A DNA stretch of 64,000 nucleotides from Edaphochlamys debaryana (lineage: Eukaryota > Chlorophyta > Chlorophyceae > Chlamydomonadales). The stretch lies in the NCBI GenBank assembly GCA_016858145.1, contig JAEHOE010000108.1:1-64000 (forward strand), given 5' to 3'. Each line of letters opens with the position of its first letter. The stretch's first letter is position 1. Below the pieces are notes generated by a model. The model was not told the origin of the DNA. It made no database searches and worked only from the letters and a program-made list of their open reading frames with translations. Positions 1 through 10,847 of this stretch are shown here, one piece after another. The position numbers were made by a program, and so were the translations under genes.

Positions 1-117
1 TGCTGGAGTGCAGGAGGGGAGGAAGGGGGGGCGGGAGAAGCGAGGAGCCGAGAGCGTTCTGACGGTGTGAGGCACTGGCCAAGGCGGAGGAGGCGGAGGT
101 ATAAATTGGACCGTAGC

Positions 118-1290
118 GTGGTTTGTTCGCAACAGGAAGAGGATGTAAAATATATCATGAATGGCGGTGTCTTCGCATGAGCCCCTTTGCAACACGCACA
201 GGGGCGGCACGTGCTCCTCAGGGGGGCAGACGTGCGTAACAGCTCACGCAGTTGGCTTAGCAGGGGGACAGGGCGGCAGTGCGCGCACGCCGTGTGGGCA
301 GGGCCAGACACAGGCAGGCAGGCAGCGGCGGGCGGGGGCAAACACAGGCACACACAGAAGCCAAAGCAAGGTGCAATCCAAAGGCGCACATACACGGCCC
401 TACACGGCTGGAAAGCGGGGAAAGCGCCGTGGCCACCCAACAGTCCCCAACAGCAACCGCAAACAGTAAACGGCTTTCACAATTGTAGACAAGAAAGGTA
501 GTCAATTGCTTACGCAATAGCAGCAACTACAATGAGAAACACGCGTGAGCGGGGGCTCCGACGGGTCCCGCGGGGGTTGGGGCCGGTGATCCGGTCCGGG
601 GCGTGCGGAAGCGTCTCTCGCACGCCGGGAACCATAATATGGTCCCAAACGTGCGAAAGCCGCTTAAACCGCAAGACAGCCCGCTAAGCACCCAACAAGC
701 CATCATGAATGCTCCCAGGTCGATACGGGGCTGCAATCAAGCGCAGCGGCGGTTCGGCTGGTGTGCGCACTGCGCTGGGATGCGGTTTGACTTCTGCGGC
801 CTGCCGGGGCGCGAGCCCCTAGCCGACGACGCTGCTATGTGCACACGAGGGCGAAGGATAGTGCGGCTACAAGGGCGTCTGCACCCCCGCGAGCAAGAAT
901 CAGTCGTGCTGCAGCGGTGCTCGACTCCTGGCAGCGCGCAAGGTGCAGCAAGCGCTGGCACCAGCAGCATGTAGAGTGCTAGCCTGGCAGCGACTCTAAC
1001 GCGACAGCGTCGCTGCTATTGCGGTCAAACTTGTCGTCTGGAGGACGCATCCCCACCGGACTTGGAACAGCTTGCGCCCAAGAACGGAGCAAGAGTGCAT
1101 TGCCTATATGCGCTCAACACGCCAATACGTTTCTTGCACCAGTCGGCCAGCCCTTCGGTTGAGGCGCAGACCCGCCCATGCCCATGCACTCGAGTGTACC
1201 CGAACGCCGCTGCGTACCCACAGGTCCCACACCACATGCCCCCTGACAAACTCAAGGCATATTACCGTAGGCTATACTGCCTTCCCAGCT
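118..1290 (+). repeat. Left terminal inverted repeat of the KDZ element
   Basis: This block is the reverse complement of 18494-19651, with scattered substitutions and small indels. Homology stops 20 bp before the putative transposase start codon at 1310. The repeat therefore probably contains the promoter and 5' leader of the transposase. ORFs in it are non-coding in appearance and occur in both copies. Confidence 0.92.
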
Positions 1291-1309
1291 CTTATGACAG
1301 AAGCCAACC

Positions 1310-4300
1310 ATGGCAGATAAGGCGAACTCACCTCCGCGACCACGCGCCCGTGGGCGTCCGAGGCTTCATTCTGCGTTTACCATCGACGCTAATGGAAACA
1401 CAATCCTTGCGGAGATGGAGGACCACCGGCGGGGTGCAGACAGCAGCGCCCGTAGGCGGAATACCATCCGGACCTCCCGGAGCGCCTACATTGTCAGAAG
1501 CAGTAGCACAGGACATTACTGCGGCTGGAGGAGGACACTCCTCCACCCCCTGGCGACGAGGAGTGGCGGAAGCCCGGAGCCCGCAGTCAGCCCGGCACCT
1601 CGCGCTGTTGGAGTGGCGCACCGCGTTCACGTGCTGTGCGCCTTGCGGGTGTCCGTCTTTCATGACCCCTGAGCTGGCGGCGTACGTTAACGCCTGCCAG
1701 ACCATTTGCGGTGATGACTTGCCCGCTCCCGTGGCCACGACGGCAACGAAGACTGTATACTGCCTCCCCACTGCTAGAACCAGTGGCGGGAGTTCGTCTT
1801 CACCACCTTCAGGACCGTGGCAGCTCGCGGATGGCCCGCATGTGCTCTCTTGGTGCACTTGCGAGAGCTCCTGTTCCTCGAAAGCACGGCTTTTTGACCG
1901 CGATTCGCTGCCTGGGTGGCCCTCGAGCTGCCGTGCTCGAAGAAGCAATGCACGCATGCGTGCACGCCCGGGCGCTCCAGGTGTGAACAATTGTTTGTGG
2001 CCTCACGGTTGGGTACTGGACTAATGGACTAATCTCACATGATTTTGGCTTCGCAGGTCTGGTGCGGCTGGCGCCGAAGGTCTTTCGAGGAGCTGCACCC
2101 GCCCGCGCGGGACCTTCCAGGCCGGGCCTCCCCCACCACGGCACGAGCTGTCTTTCCCAGGGGCGGATGACCACATGCGCTGCGTATGGGTTGCTGGAGA
2201 TCCTCTCTCCACCGACGCAGCTGTTGTCTATCAGCGCAGCGGCATCTTCCGCTGTACGGCATGCTCCGCAGGCAAGGCGTGCCGACACGTACGTCAGCAT
2301 ACCGCCTGCGGGCTCGCAGGCCATGCCGGCGTGCCTATGGATGCTGCCGACGGCTCTCCAGATGATGACAGCATTGCTGAACTCGACAAACTTATCAGCA
2401 GCTTCTTGGACGAGGACGGGAAACTGAGAGTCACTGCCAAAAGCAGGGTAGCGCTTGGGCCTACGGTTCGTGTCGGGGTGGGTCGGGCAGCCTCACCACC
2501 CTGCCGCGTCAAGCGCTTGCTCGGATTCTTACCCCTACCGCGCTTCGTCACGCTACCTCCCCCAGGCACGCATTCCTCGATGGGCTTGTGCATCGTGGTG
2601 TCCAGCTGTGTTTACCCAGAGCACTCGTCGTTGTCCTGCGAGCTCCTCCCGCAACCAAAACCTGGCCAGGCCTGCGACAAGTGCAAGGCCCCTTGGGAAG
2701 GGGCATCGCGCCACCGCTCAAACTGCACCGTCCTACGGCATGTCTTGGTTTCGTGAAGTGGAGGTTTCCCACCTGAGGTGCAAGACGCCCAACTGCACAG
2801 GACGATTGCACTTCGACGGCGGCGAGATGGGGATACTCAACCTCAACGACACGGACCTGTTCAGCCATGAACTGCTTCAATGGTAAGCATGGAAGCCTCT
2901 AGCGACCCCTGGAGCCCACCCAGCCCTGGGCCCGTCGCCTGGGCCCGTCGCCTGGGCCCGTCGCCGGGACCCGAGCCCCCACGCCTCTCAATCTGAGTCC
3001 ATTCAGTCCTTTGTTGCTGTGGCCCGCAGGTATAGCATCCAGCTCGCAACCACCCGAGTTCCGTTCTACTCACTCTGGGTGGCCGTGGTGAAGTCGTACG
3101 TGTCCGCGTGGCCTGCTTGCGCCTGGGTCCCCAGAGGAGCTGTGCTACGCCAACAAGCGCGCTGTGTAAGCCTGCTTCATTGTCCACTGACAATGTTGGG
3201 GCCTGTGCGCAGACTCAACCTTTTCTTTCGTCCCCACCGCTTTCGTCCCCACAGCTTCAGGCTGCTTGGCTCAAGTACATCGCCTTGCAGGACCTCGACT
3301 ACACGCCGGCCTTCACGTGCAGTTGCCCTGGCGGACAGTGTGATGCCGTGATTGCTGACGGCATCATGGTTGGGATGAAGAAGGAGAAGGTGGGTGCGTT
3401 CAAGCATGATCCGTTCATCGGGGGTTGGCCTAATGACAGCGTTTGACACGCAGAGCCACCTGGTGAAGCCGTGGGGGCCCAGCCCCAGCGAGGAAGCTCG
3501 GGCGGGCCTCGTTGCACAGTGGCCGCTCTTTGCTTGCCGTCCCTGCTCTCCGATCAACACTCAAGAAGTTGTGCGAGTCGGAGTCTGTCAGGATCTCCAC
3601 GGATGAGTATGAGCGCTTCTGGATGGCACTGGACACGCAGGCTGGGCTCCGCCAGTACCTGGTGGGCAGGGTTGGAGGGCGATGGAGGGAGGGAGCGGCC
3701 AGCTTAGCTAGGAGAGGAGGGCTCAGACATTGATTATCACTGTCTTACGAAGGCGAAGTCTTGGCCAACGGCTTCCGCCCTTCCCACCCCTCACGCCCTT
3801 GTGCTGCAGTCCGACTTCAAGTCGACCACGGTGGACGGGGTATGCATCGACGCGCCCAGCTGGTGTGCGACAGCTCTTGCGCGCCATTGCTTCTGAAAGC
3901 CAGTGTGCGCTTTCATCCCATTCGCCGTCCACACGTGGCTTGAGCGAGCGTTTGCAGCCAGAGCAGCCCTTACCTGGGCCAGCAGAGCTCCTTCAGCTGG
4001 CGGTGAGGATGTGCCTGAATCTTTCCATCTCCCAGTGGTAAACCTGCTCCTAATGAGAGGCCTTTCCCTCCATCCCCACAGAACGAAGCGCCTTTGCTGA
4101 GCAGCTTTGTGATGGAGGAGACTGCATGCCGCGGTAGCCGCGGCTCTGGCGGCTCGAGTGGCTTCTTGCACCCAAGAGCCATGGCCCTACTCAGGCAAGT
4201 TGCTGGAGCTTGCTCGGCCGCATATGACGCTGCCAACCCTGCCGCCTACGGCAAAGCTACAAGGACAGGGCTGCGCGTGATGCGCAGGCCCACCAGGACC

Positions 4301-5005
4301 CTGCGCTGTCCGGTAGGATGAGTGAGGAGCAGGGGCACGGGGCGGCTTTGGCTGTCTACCTGGCACCTCCAATGAAACTGTCCTTCTCCTTGACCCCTCT
4401 TCACAGAACGCGGGGCCTGACCTGGAGTTGCTGGGCCCAGATGCGGAGTGTTTCTGCGCACTGGCTTCTTTTACCCCTCCATGCCAAGGGTGCGCAGGCT
4501 GGGGCGGTACCTGGCTGACTTTAAGAGCCAATCTACTGGCAGTGCTCGATGCACAAAGTATAAGTACGATGCTAAGAAGTTGACGCCTGGGCTCTTTGTG
4601 CTTCACTGTTTGAAGTGTGGCGCGTGCCTGGGGTTTCACATGATGCGTTCGGCTGAGTCGCCCCAGGCGCTTTTTGAAGTTTTGTACACTCGGTTTCCAC
4701 GTTGCCCAAAGATCATAGTGTACGACAATAACTGCCACGGTCACGCATACTTCCTCAACCGCCAGCCGCGTTGGGCACGTAGCTCGTTATTCCTCATAGA
4801 TAAGCTGCATTTCGCGGGACACAGCGGTTGCTGCGGGGCATACAACATAGCGGCTTACCCGGAGCTGTCACAACTAAACTCACAACTTGCTGAGCAGCGA
4901 AACGCAAGGCTGGCTTTGCTCAAGTCCCATTGCGCATTCATGACTCAGCCCATGTTTTTGATATATGTGCGGTATTTTCTGTTTATGAGGGCTCTGCTTG
5001 ATTGA
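1310..5005 (+). pseudogene. KDZ-superfamily DDE transposase, multi-exon, apparently frameshifted
   Basis: The proposed start is ATG at 1310 (MADKANSPPRPRARG). Recognisable pieces follow in order. A SWIM-like Cys cluster (GIFRCTACSAGKACRHV) lies at about 2240-2290. A Zn-binding stretch ends in LNDTDLFSHELLQW at 2882. The next exon from 3030 opens with YSIQLATTRVPFYSLW. The first catalytic block, CDAVIADGIMVG, lies at about 3335-3370 and the second, IIVYDNNCH, at about 4710-4740. FLIDKLHFAGHSGCC is followed by LNSQLAEQ, whose Glu is the likely third acidic residue. The last exon is open to the stop at 5003-5005. Clear introns include 2883-3029 and 3390-3453. At about 2754, 3109, 3539 and 4460 the homologous reading changes frame with no usable intron; at 2754 removing one T joins VLRHVLVS to EVEVSHLRC. 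The region upstream of 2060 is also hard to thread. I infer that the gene is decaying. The family call is firm; the exon map is partial. Confidence 0.75.
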
Positions 5006-8000
5006 TTATTGAGTGAGCATCCGGGGTTAACACTCACGCGCTGGACCCCTGCGCCGCTGCGGACCTGGCGGCGGCGACGGCCTGCGCTGGAGTGCGGAGC
5101 GCTGGACCCCCCTGCGCCGCTGCGGACCTGGCGGCGGCGGCGGCCTGCGCCGGAGGGCGTTGCGCTGGAGGCCCCTTCACCGCTGCGGAGCTGGCGGCGG
5201 CGACGGCATGCGCTGGAGTGCGGAGCGCTGGACCCCCTGTGCCGCTGCGGACCTGGCGGCGGCGGCGGCCTGCGCTGGAGTGCGGAGCGCTGGACCCCCT
5301 GTGCCGCTGAGGGGCGTTGCGCTGGAGGCCCCTTCACCGCTGCGGAGCTGGCGGTATCCGCCGGTCCACAGGGTTGGTTCAACCCTTCCTGCCGTCGGTG
5401 TTTCTCAACACCATCACCCCAGGCTTCGCTGACGCTTGCGGTATTGAGCCTTGCCCACACTCGCAGCAACGATGAAGCGGCTTTCACCAGGATTGTGCTC
5501 CAGTGCAGGGCAGCGGAATGCGTTGGAGGCCACTTCTTCGTGCCCTGCCGCCGGGTGAGCTGTACAACGCACATGTGCCGATGTGGCGGCTGTAGGATGG
5601 ACTAGAATAATGGGGTTTGGACTGCCTGTGCCGGTTGACCTGGAGCAAGGGGCGGTCAGCGCGTCCCACCCGTATGGTGGAGGCAGGATAAGCTGCGGTA
5701 GAGCCCTGTGCCGGTGTGGCCACTGCAGGATGGACTGGGGGGTGGATCAGCATAGCTCTCGGCTCGGCTCCCGTTGTGGCGGCGGCAGGCTGGGCTGCGG
5801 TTGTGGGGCGGCGGACTTTGAGGCGGCTCTGCCACACGCCTCCAGCCTATCCTGCCGCCTTCAATCCGGTTTGACGACCGCAGGATAGGCTGGAGGCATG
5901 TGGCGGCAGAATACGGCTTGGGGGTGCACTGTCGACAGGCCCCTTTCGCAGGCACCGCAATGCCCCGTTTCGCCCGGGCCTGCGTCCGGCAGCCACGGAC
6001 CCGGCGATGGGCACAGCCACTGGAAGGAGCGGTGTGGGTCCCGGCAGCGATGTCACTGGCGGAGGCGTTGGCGAGGAGAGGTGACGCACTGCTGGAGCCC
6101 CCTGTGCCGCTGCGGACCTTCATGACTCAGCCCATGTTTTTGATATATGTGCGGTATTTTTTTGTTTATGAGGGCTCTGCTTGATTGATTGTTGAGTGAG
6201 CATCCGGGTTAACACTCACGCGCTGGACCCCCTGTGCCGCTGGGGACCTGCCGTCGGCGGCGGCATGCGCCGGAGGCGCGGAGCGCTGGACCCCCCTGCG
6301 CCGCTGGGGACCTGCCGTCGGCGGCGGCATGCGCTGGAGGGCGTTGCGCTGGAGGCCCCTTCACCGCTGCGGACCTGCCGTCGGCGGCGGCATGCGCCGG
6401 AGTGCGGAAGCACTGGACCCCCCTGCGCCGCTGCGGACCTGGCGGCGGCGACGGCATGCGCTGGAGTGCGGAGCGCTGGACCCCCTGCGCCGCTGCGGAC
6501 CTGGCGGCGGCGACGGCCTGCGCTGGAGTGCGGAGCGCTGGACCCCCTGTGCCGCTGAGGGCGTTGCGCTGGAGGCCCCTTCACCGCTGCGGAGTTGGCG
6601 GTATCCGCCGGTCCACAGGGTTGGTTCAACCCTTCCTGCCGTCGGTGTTTCTCAACACCATCACCCCAGGCTTCGCTGACGCTTGCGGTATTGAGCCTTG
6701 CCCACACTCGCAGCAACGATGAAGCGGCTTCACCAGGATTGTGCTCCAGTGCAGGGCAGCGGAATGCGTTGGAGGCCACTTCTTCGTGCCCTGCCGCCGG
6801 GTGAGCTGTACAACGCACATGTGCCGATGTGGTGGCTGTAGGATGGACTAGAATAATGGGGGTTTTGGACTGCCTGTGCTGGTCTGGCGGCGACCGCATG
6901 CCTTCGAACAGAAGACCCATGCACCCCACCCCATGTTGCTGTCCCGTCGTCGGCAGCAGGTTGACCTGGAGCAAGGGGCGGTCAGCGCGTCCACCCGTAT
7001 GGTGGAGGCAGGATAAGCTGCGGTAGAGCCCTGTGCCGGTGTGGCCACTGCAGGATGGACTGGGGGGTGGATCAGCATAGCTCTCGGCTCGGCTCCCGTT
7101 GTGGCGGCGGCAGGCTGGGCTGCGGTTGTGGGGCGGCGGACTTTGAGGCGGCTTTGCCACACGCCTCCAGCCTATCCTGCCGCCTTCAATCCGGTTTGAC
7201 GACCGCAGGATAGGCTGGAGGCATGTGGCGGCAGAATACGGCTAGGGAGTGCACTGTCGACAGGCCCCTTTCGCAGGCACCGCAATGCCCCGTTTCGCCC
7301 GGCCTGCGTCCGGCAGCCATGGACCCGGCGATGGGCACAGCCACTGGAAGGAGCGGTGTGGGTCCCGGCAGCGATGTCACTGGCGGAGGCGTTGGCGAGG
7401 AGAGGTGACGCACTGCTGGAGCCCCCTGTGCCGCCTGCGGACCTTCATGACTCAGCCCATGTTTTTGATATATGTCGGTATTTTTGTTTATGAGGGCTCT
7501 GCTTGATTGATTGTTGAGTGAGCATCCGGGTTAACACTCACGCGCTGGACCCCCTGTGCCGCTGGGGACCTGCCGTCGGCGGCGGCATGCGCCGGAGCGC
7601 GGAGCGCTGGAACCCCCCTGCGCCGCTGGGGACCTGCCGTCGGCGGCGGCATGCGCTGGAGGGCGTTGCGCTGGAGGCCCCTTCACCGCTGCGGACCTGC
7701 CGTCGGCGGCGGCATGCGCCGGAGTGCGGAGCACTGGACCCCCCCTGCGCCGCTGCGGAACCTGGCGGCGGCGACGGCATGCGCTGGAGTGCGGAGCACT
7801 GGACCTCCCTGCGCCGCTGCGGACCTGCCGTCGGCGGCGGCATGCGCCGGAGTGCGGAGCACTGGACCCCCCTGCGCCGCTGCGGACCTGGCGGCGGCGA
7901 CGGCATGCGCTTGGAGTGCGGAGCGCTGGACCCCCCCTGCGCCGCTGCGGAACCTGGCGGCGGCGACGGCATGCGGCTGGAGTGCGGAGCACTGGACCCC

Positions 8001-9113
8001 CTGTGCCGCTGCGGACCTGGCGGCGGCGACAGCCTGCGCTGGAGTGCGGAGCACTGGACCTCCCTGCGCCGCTGCGGACCTGCCGTCGGCGGCGGCATGC
8101 GCCGGGAGTGCGGAGCACTGGACCCCCCCTGCGCCGCTGCGGACCTGGCGGCGGCGACGGCATGCGCTGGAGTGCGGAGCGCTGGACCCCCCCTGCGCCG
8201 CTGCGGACCTGGCGGCGGCGACGGCATGCGCTGGAGTGCGGAGCACTGGACCCCCCTGTGCCGCTGCGGACCTGGCGGCGGCGGCATGCGCCGGAGTGCG
8301 GAGCACTGGACCCCCCTGCGCCGCTGCGGACCTGGCGGCGGCGACGGCATGCGCTGGAGTGCGGAGCGCTGGACCCCCCTGCGCCGCTGCGGACCTGGCG
8401 ACGGCGACGGCATGCGCTGGAGTGCGGAGCACTGGACCCCCTGTGCCGCTGCGGACCTGGCGGCGGCGGCGGCATGCGCTGGAGTGCGGAGCGCTGGACC
8501 CCCTGTGCTGCTGCGGACCTGGCGGCGGCGACGGCATGCGCTGGAGTGCGGAGCACTGGACCTCCCTGCGCCGCTGCGGACCTGGCGGCGGCGACGGCAT
8601 GCGTTGGAGTGCGGAGCGCTGGACCCCCTGTGCCGCTGCGGACCTGGCGTAGGCGACGGCATGCGCTGGAGTGCGGAGCACTGGACCTCCCTTCGCCGCT
8701 GCGGAGCTGGCGTAGGCGACGGCATGCGCTGGAGTGCGGAGCGCTGGACCCCCTGTGCCGCTGCGGACCTGGCGGCGGCGACAGCCTGCGCAGGAGTGCG
8801 GAGCACTGGACCTCCCTGCGCCGCTGCGGACCTGGCGGCGGCGAACGGCATGCGCTGGAGTGCGGAGCACTGGACCTCCCTGCGCCGCTGCGGACCTGGC
8901 GGCGGCGACGGCATGCGCTGGAGTGCGGAGCGCTGGACCCCCTGTGCCGCTGGGGACCTGCCGTCGGCGGCGGCATGCGCCGGAGTGCGGAGCACTGGAC
9001 CCCCCTGTGCCGCTGCGGACCTGGCGGCGGCGGCGGCATGCGCCGGAGGGCGTTGCGCTGGAGGCCCCTTCACCGCTGCGGAGCTGGCGGTATCCGCCGG
9101 TCCACAGGAGCGG
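4937..9113 (+). repeat. Three tandem copies of the transposase 3' end plus downstream sequence
   Basis: The segment beginning TTCATGACTCAGCCCATG, which encodes the last transposase residues and stop, recurs at 6119 and 7444. Each copy is followed by the same downstream motif (GAGTGAGCATCCGG, AACACTCACGCGCTGG) and then by an array of about 62 bp repeats. The first two units also share a unique block (5354-6118 and 6600-7443), including the motif TATCCGCCGGTCCACAG. Unit lengths are about 1.18 and 1.33 kb; the third has the longest array and ends near 9113. The copies differ by small indels, which close the reading frame differently in each (for example the run of T at 6155-6165). Confidence 0.9.
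7545..9095. repeat. GC-rich minisatellite, unit about 62 bp
   Basis: About 25 imperfect copies of a unit containing GCCGCTGCGGACCTGGCGG, followed by CGACGGCATGCGCTGGAGTG and then CGGAGCGCTGGACCCC. Shorter arrays of the same unit lie at 5041-5350 and 6225-6600. Variants of the unit (for example with GGGGACCTGCCGTCGG) are interspersed, pointing to unequal exchange. The repeat has few stops in any frame, so it produces spurious long ORFs on both strands. Confidence 0.93.
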
Positions 9114-10612
9114 GGGTAGCGCCGCGGGGACCGGGGTGGGGGCGGTGGTGGGATGAGATGGGGTTGGTCATAGGAGGGGCGAGAGCTGGTTGGGCGTTTG
9201 GGTGCATGGGGCGGGGCAGGGCACGCGGGTTTGTCCTGGGCATGGAGTGGGGCCCGGACTGTCAGGTGGCCGGAACGAGCAAGGTCACCTGCAGCATGGC
9301 GGGAATAAAGGGGGCGAGCAGCCCTGCTCTTGCAAGCAGTGAAGTGCAACCCCGTGCTGGCCTGGGGCTGGGGCGCAGATGGGCAGCTGCCAGAACCCAG
9401 ACTGGCACCGAGCGCGGAGGCTAGCGCCGAGCGCTCACGGGCGGGAGGGGAAGGGAGGGTAGGCAGTGTGCCGTTGACCGCAGTTGAGGGGAGCCAGCTA
9501 TGCTGTTGAGGAGGTTCCGGACTCACCCCGGGCAGGTACCGTGTCAGCCCAGCCCGCTGCCCAGGCGTAGCCGGTCTCACCTCATAACGATACCATCACG
9601 ATACCGCTAGTGCTAGTGCTAGTGCTACGCGGGTGGGAACAGGCCAAGAGGACCGGACGTGCTGGCACCCAGCCATGTTGGAGGTGTGGTCCAGCCTCCA
9701 GCCCTTGCTTTAGGCTGTCCCCACTCGTCCTGAGTCCTGCCCTCGCACCACCAGCTCGAGTAGGGCAGGGGCTTAGGGACTAGCACGCCAGATCCGACAC
9801 ACTAGTCGATTGGCACGTTTGGGAGTCCGACCTGCCACGCAGCTCCGCCAGCGGGCTGGTCCGAAACCCTAACAGCCTGGCGGCACCGAGCCCCCTGCCA
9901 GCTGTCCGATTATGCATCCATCCCCATCTCTTGTCCCCCTTCACCCGCCCACCCAACGCCACCGCGTGGAAGAGCGACTCGTCAGCTGGTCAGCAGCGCT
10001 ATGGCTGACTGGTTGCTGTGCAGAAGCCTGGGGCGGGAGGGAACCTAGGAGATGGCTGATGAGCGTTATCTGGGCAGCACTCTGGCCAACGGAAGATTGG
10101 TCAAGTACAGCTCCTGTGGGCTGACATTGAGAACAACGTGGCAGAGAGTCTCATTGTTCCAGCTGACCCAAATGCGTAACACGAAAGGGCATGTCCCGCT
10201 GGCAGGTTGAGCTGTCAGAGGTGCGCACAGAATGAAGTGCTAGCCGGCATAAAGGGAGAGCTAGGATCGGAGCGAGGGACTTGAGGTTTCAACAGCATGA
10301 AATACCTGCCACCATTGCAAGCCCCCTGCCAAAGTATAGGTTACCCCCCTGCCTCGGCGATGCACACCGCTGGCACCCTGCCTACTTCTCTCGCGTTGCG
10401 GACCTGGTGGCGACACGCTCAGCTGCATCCCCTTTCGTCGTCATCCGAAGTACGCTGCACGGCCCCTGCGAGCACTGCACCCGCTGCCAAAGTCCCCTCG
10501 TCCCCGCTTCTCCTTCCGTTCAAGTTTTCGTCGTCGTGATAGGCTATCCATGAGCCCGGCTATCCGCCTCTGCCTTATTGCTATCCGCCTGACAAGCCTT
10601 GGCCTTTCATCG
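9114..10612. other. Internal element spacer, no gene recognised
   Basis: This is the stretch between the minisatellite and the 3' end of the protease gene. I see a short direct repeat of GCTAGT at about 9607-9625 and no convincing coding segment or splice-site series. It probably holds the 3' untranslated regions of the two convergent element genes. Confidence 0.5.
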
Positions 10613-10748
10613 ACAAGCCTGCTGCCTCCAACCGCCCCGACAAGCCGCTGCCTCCAACCGCCCCAACAAGCCGCTGCCTCCAACCGCCCGACAAGCGGCT
10701 GCCTCCAACCGCCCGACAAGCCGCTGCCGCCAACCGCCCGACAAGCCT
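10613..10748. repeat. Short tandem repeat, unit about 24 bp
   Basis: Five to six imperfect copies of a unit like CGACAAGCCGCTGCCTCCAA followed by CCGCC. It lies just downstream of the protease stop codon on the minus strand, inside its likely 3' untranslated region. Confidence 0.85.
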
Positions 10749-10847
10749 CCGCGCTGGCCATGTCACAGAACCCTCCCTTGCGGCTGCAGTGGCGTCCTGG
10801 GTGTTCTCACGGTAGCCTCTGCGAGAGCGGTTTCTACAGCCTCGCGG

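Noticed and set aside
5041..9095. CRISPR-like array
   Set aside because: The repeats are head-to-tail without unique spacers, in a eukaryotic transposon.
7518..9580. Very long ORFs on both strands (over 500 codons) rich in Arg/Pro/Ala
   Set aside because: They lie wholly in the ~62 bp minisatellite, which lacks stops in several frames at once. The peptides are repeat translations with no domain, and three or more frames are open over the same bases.
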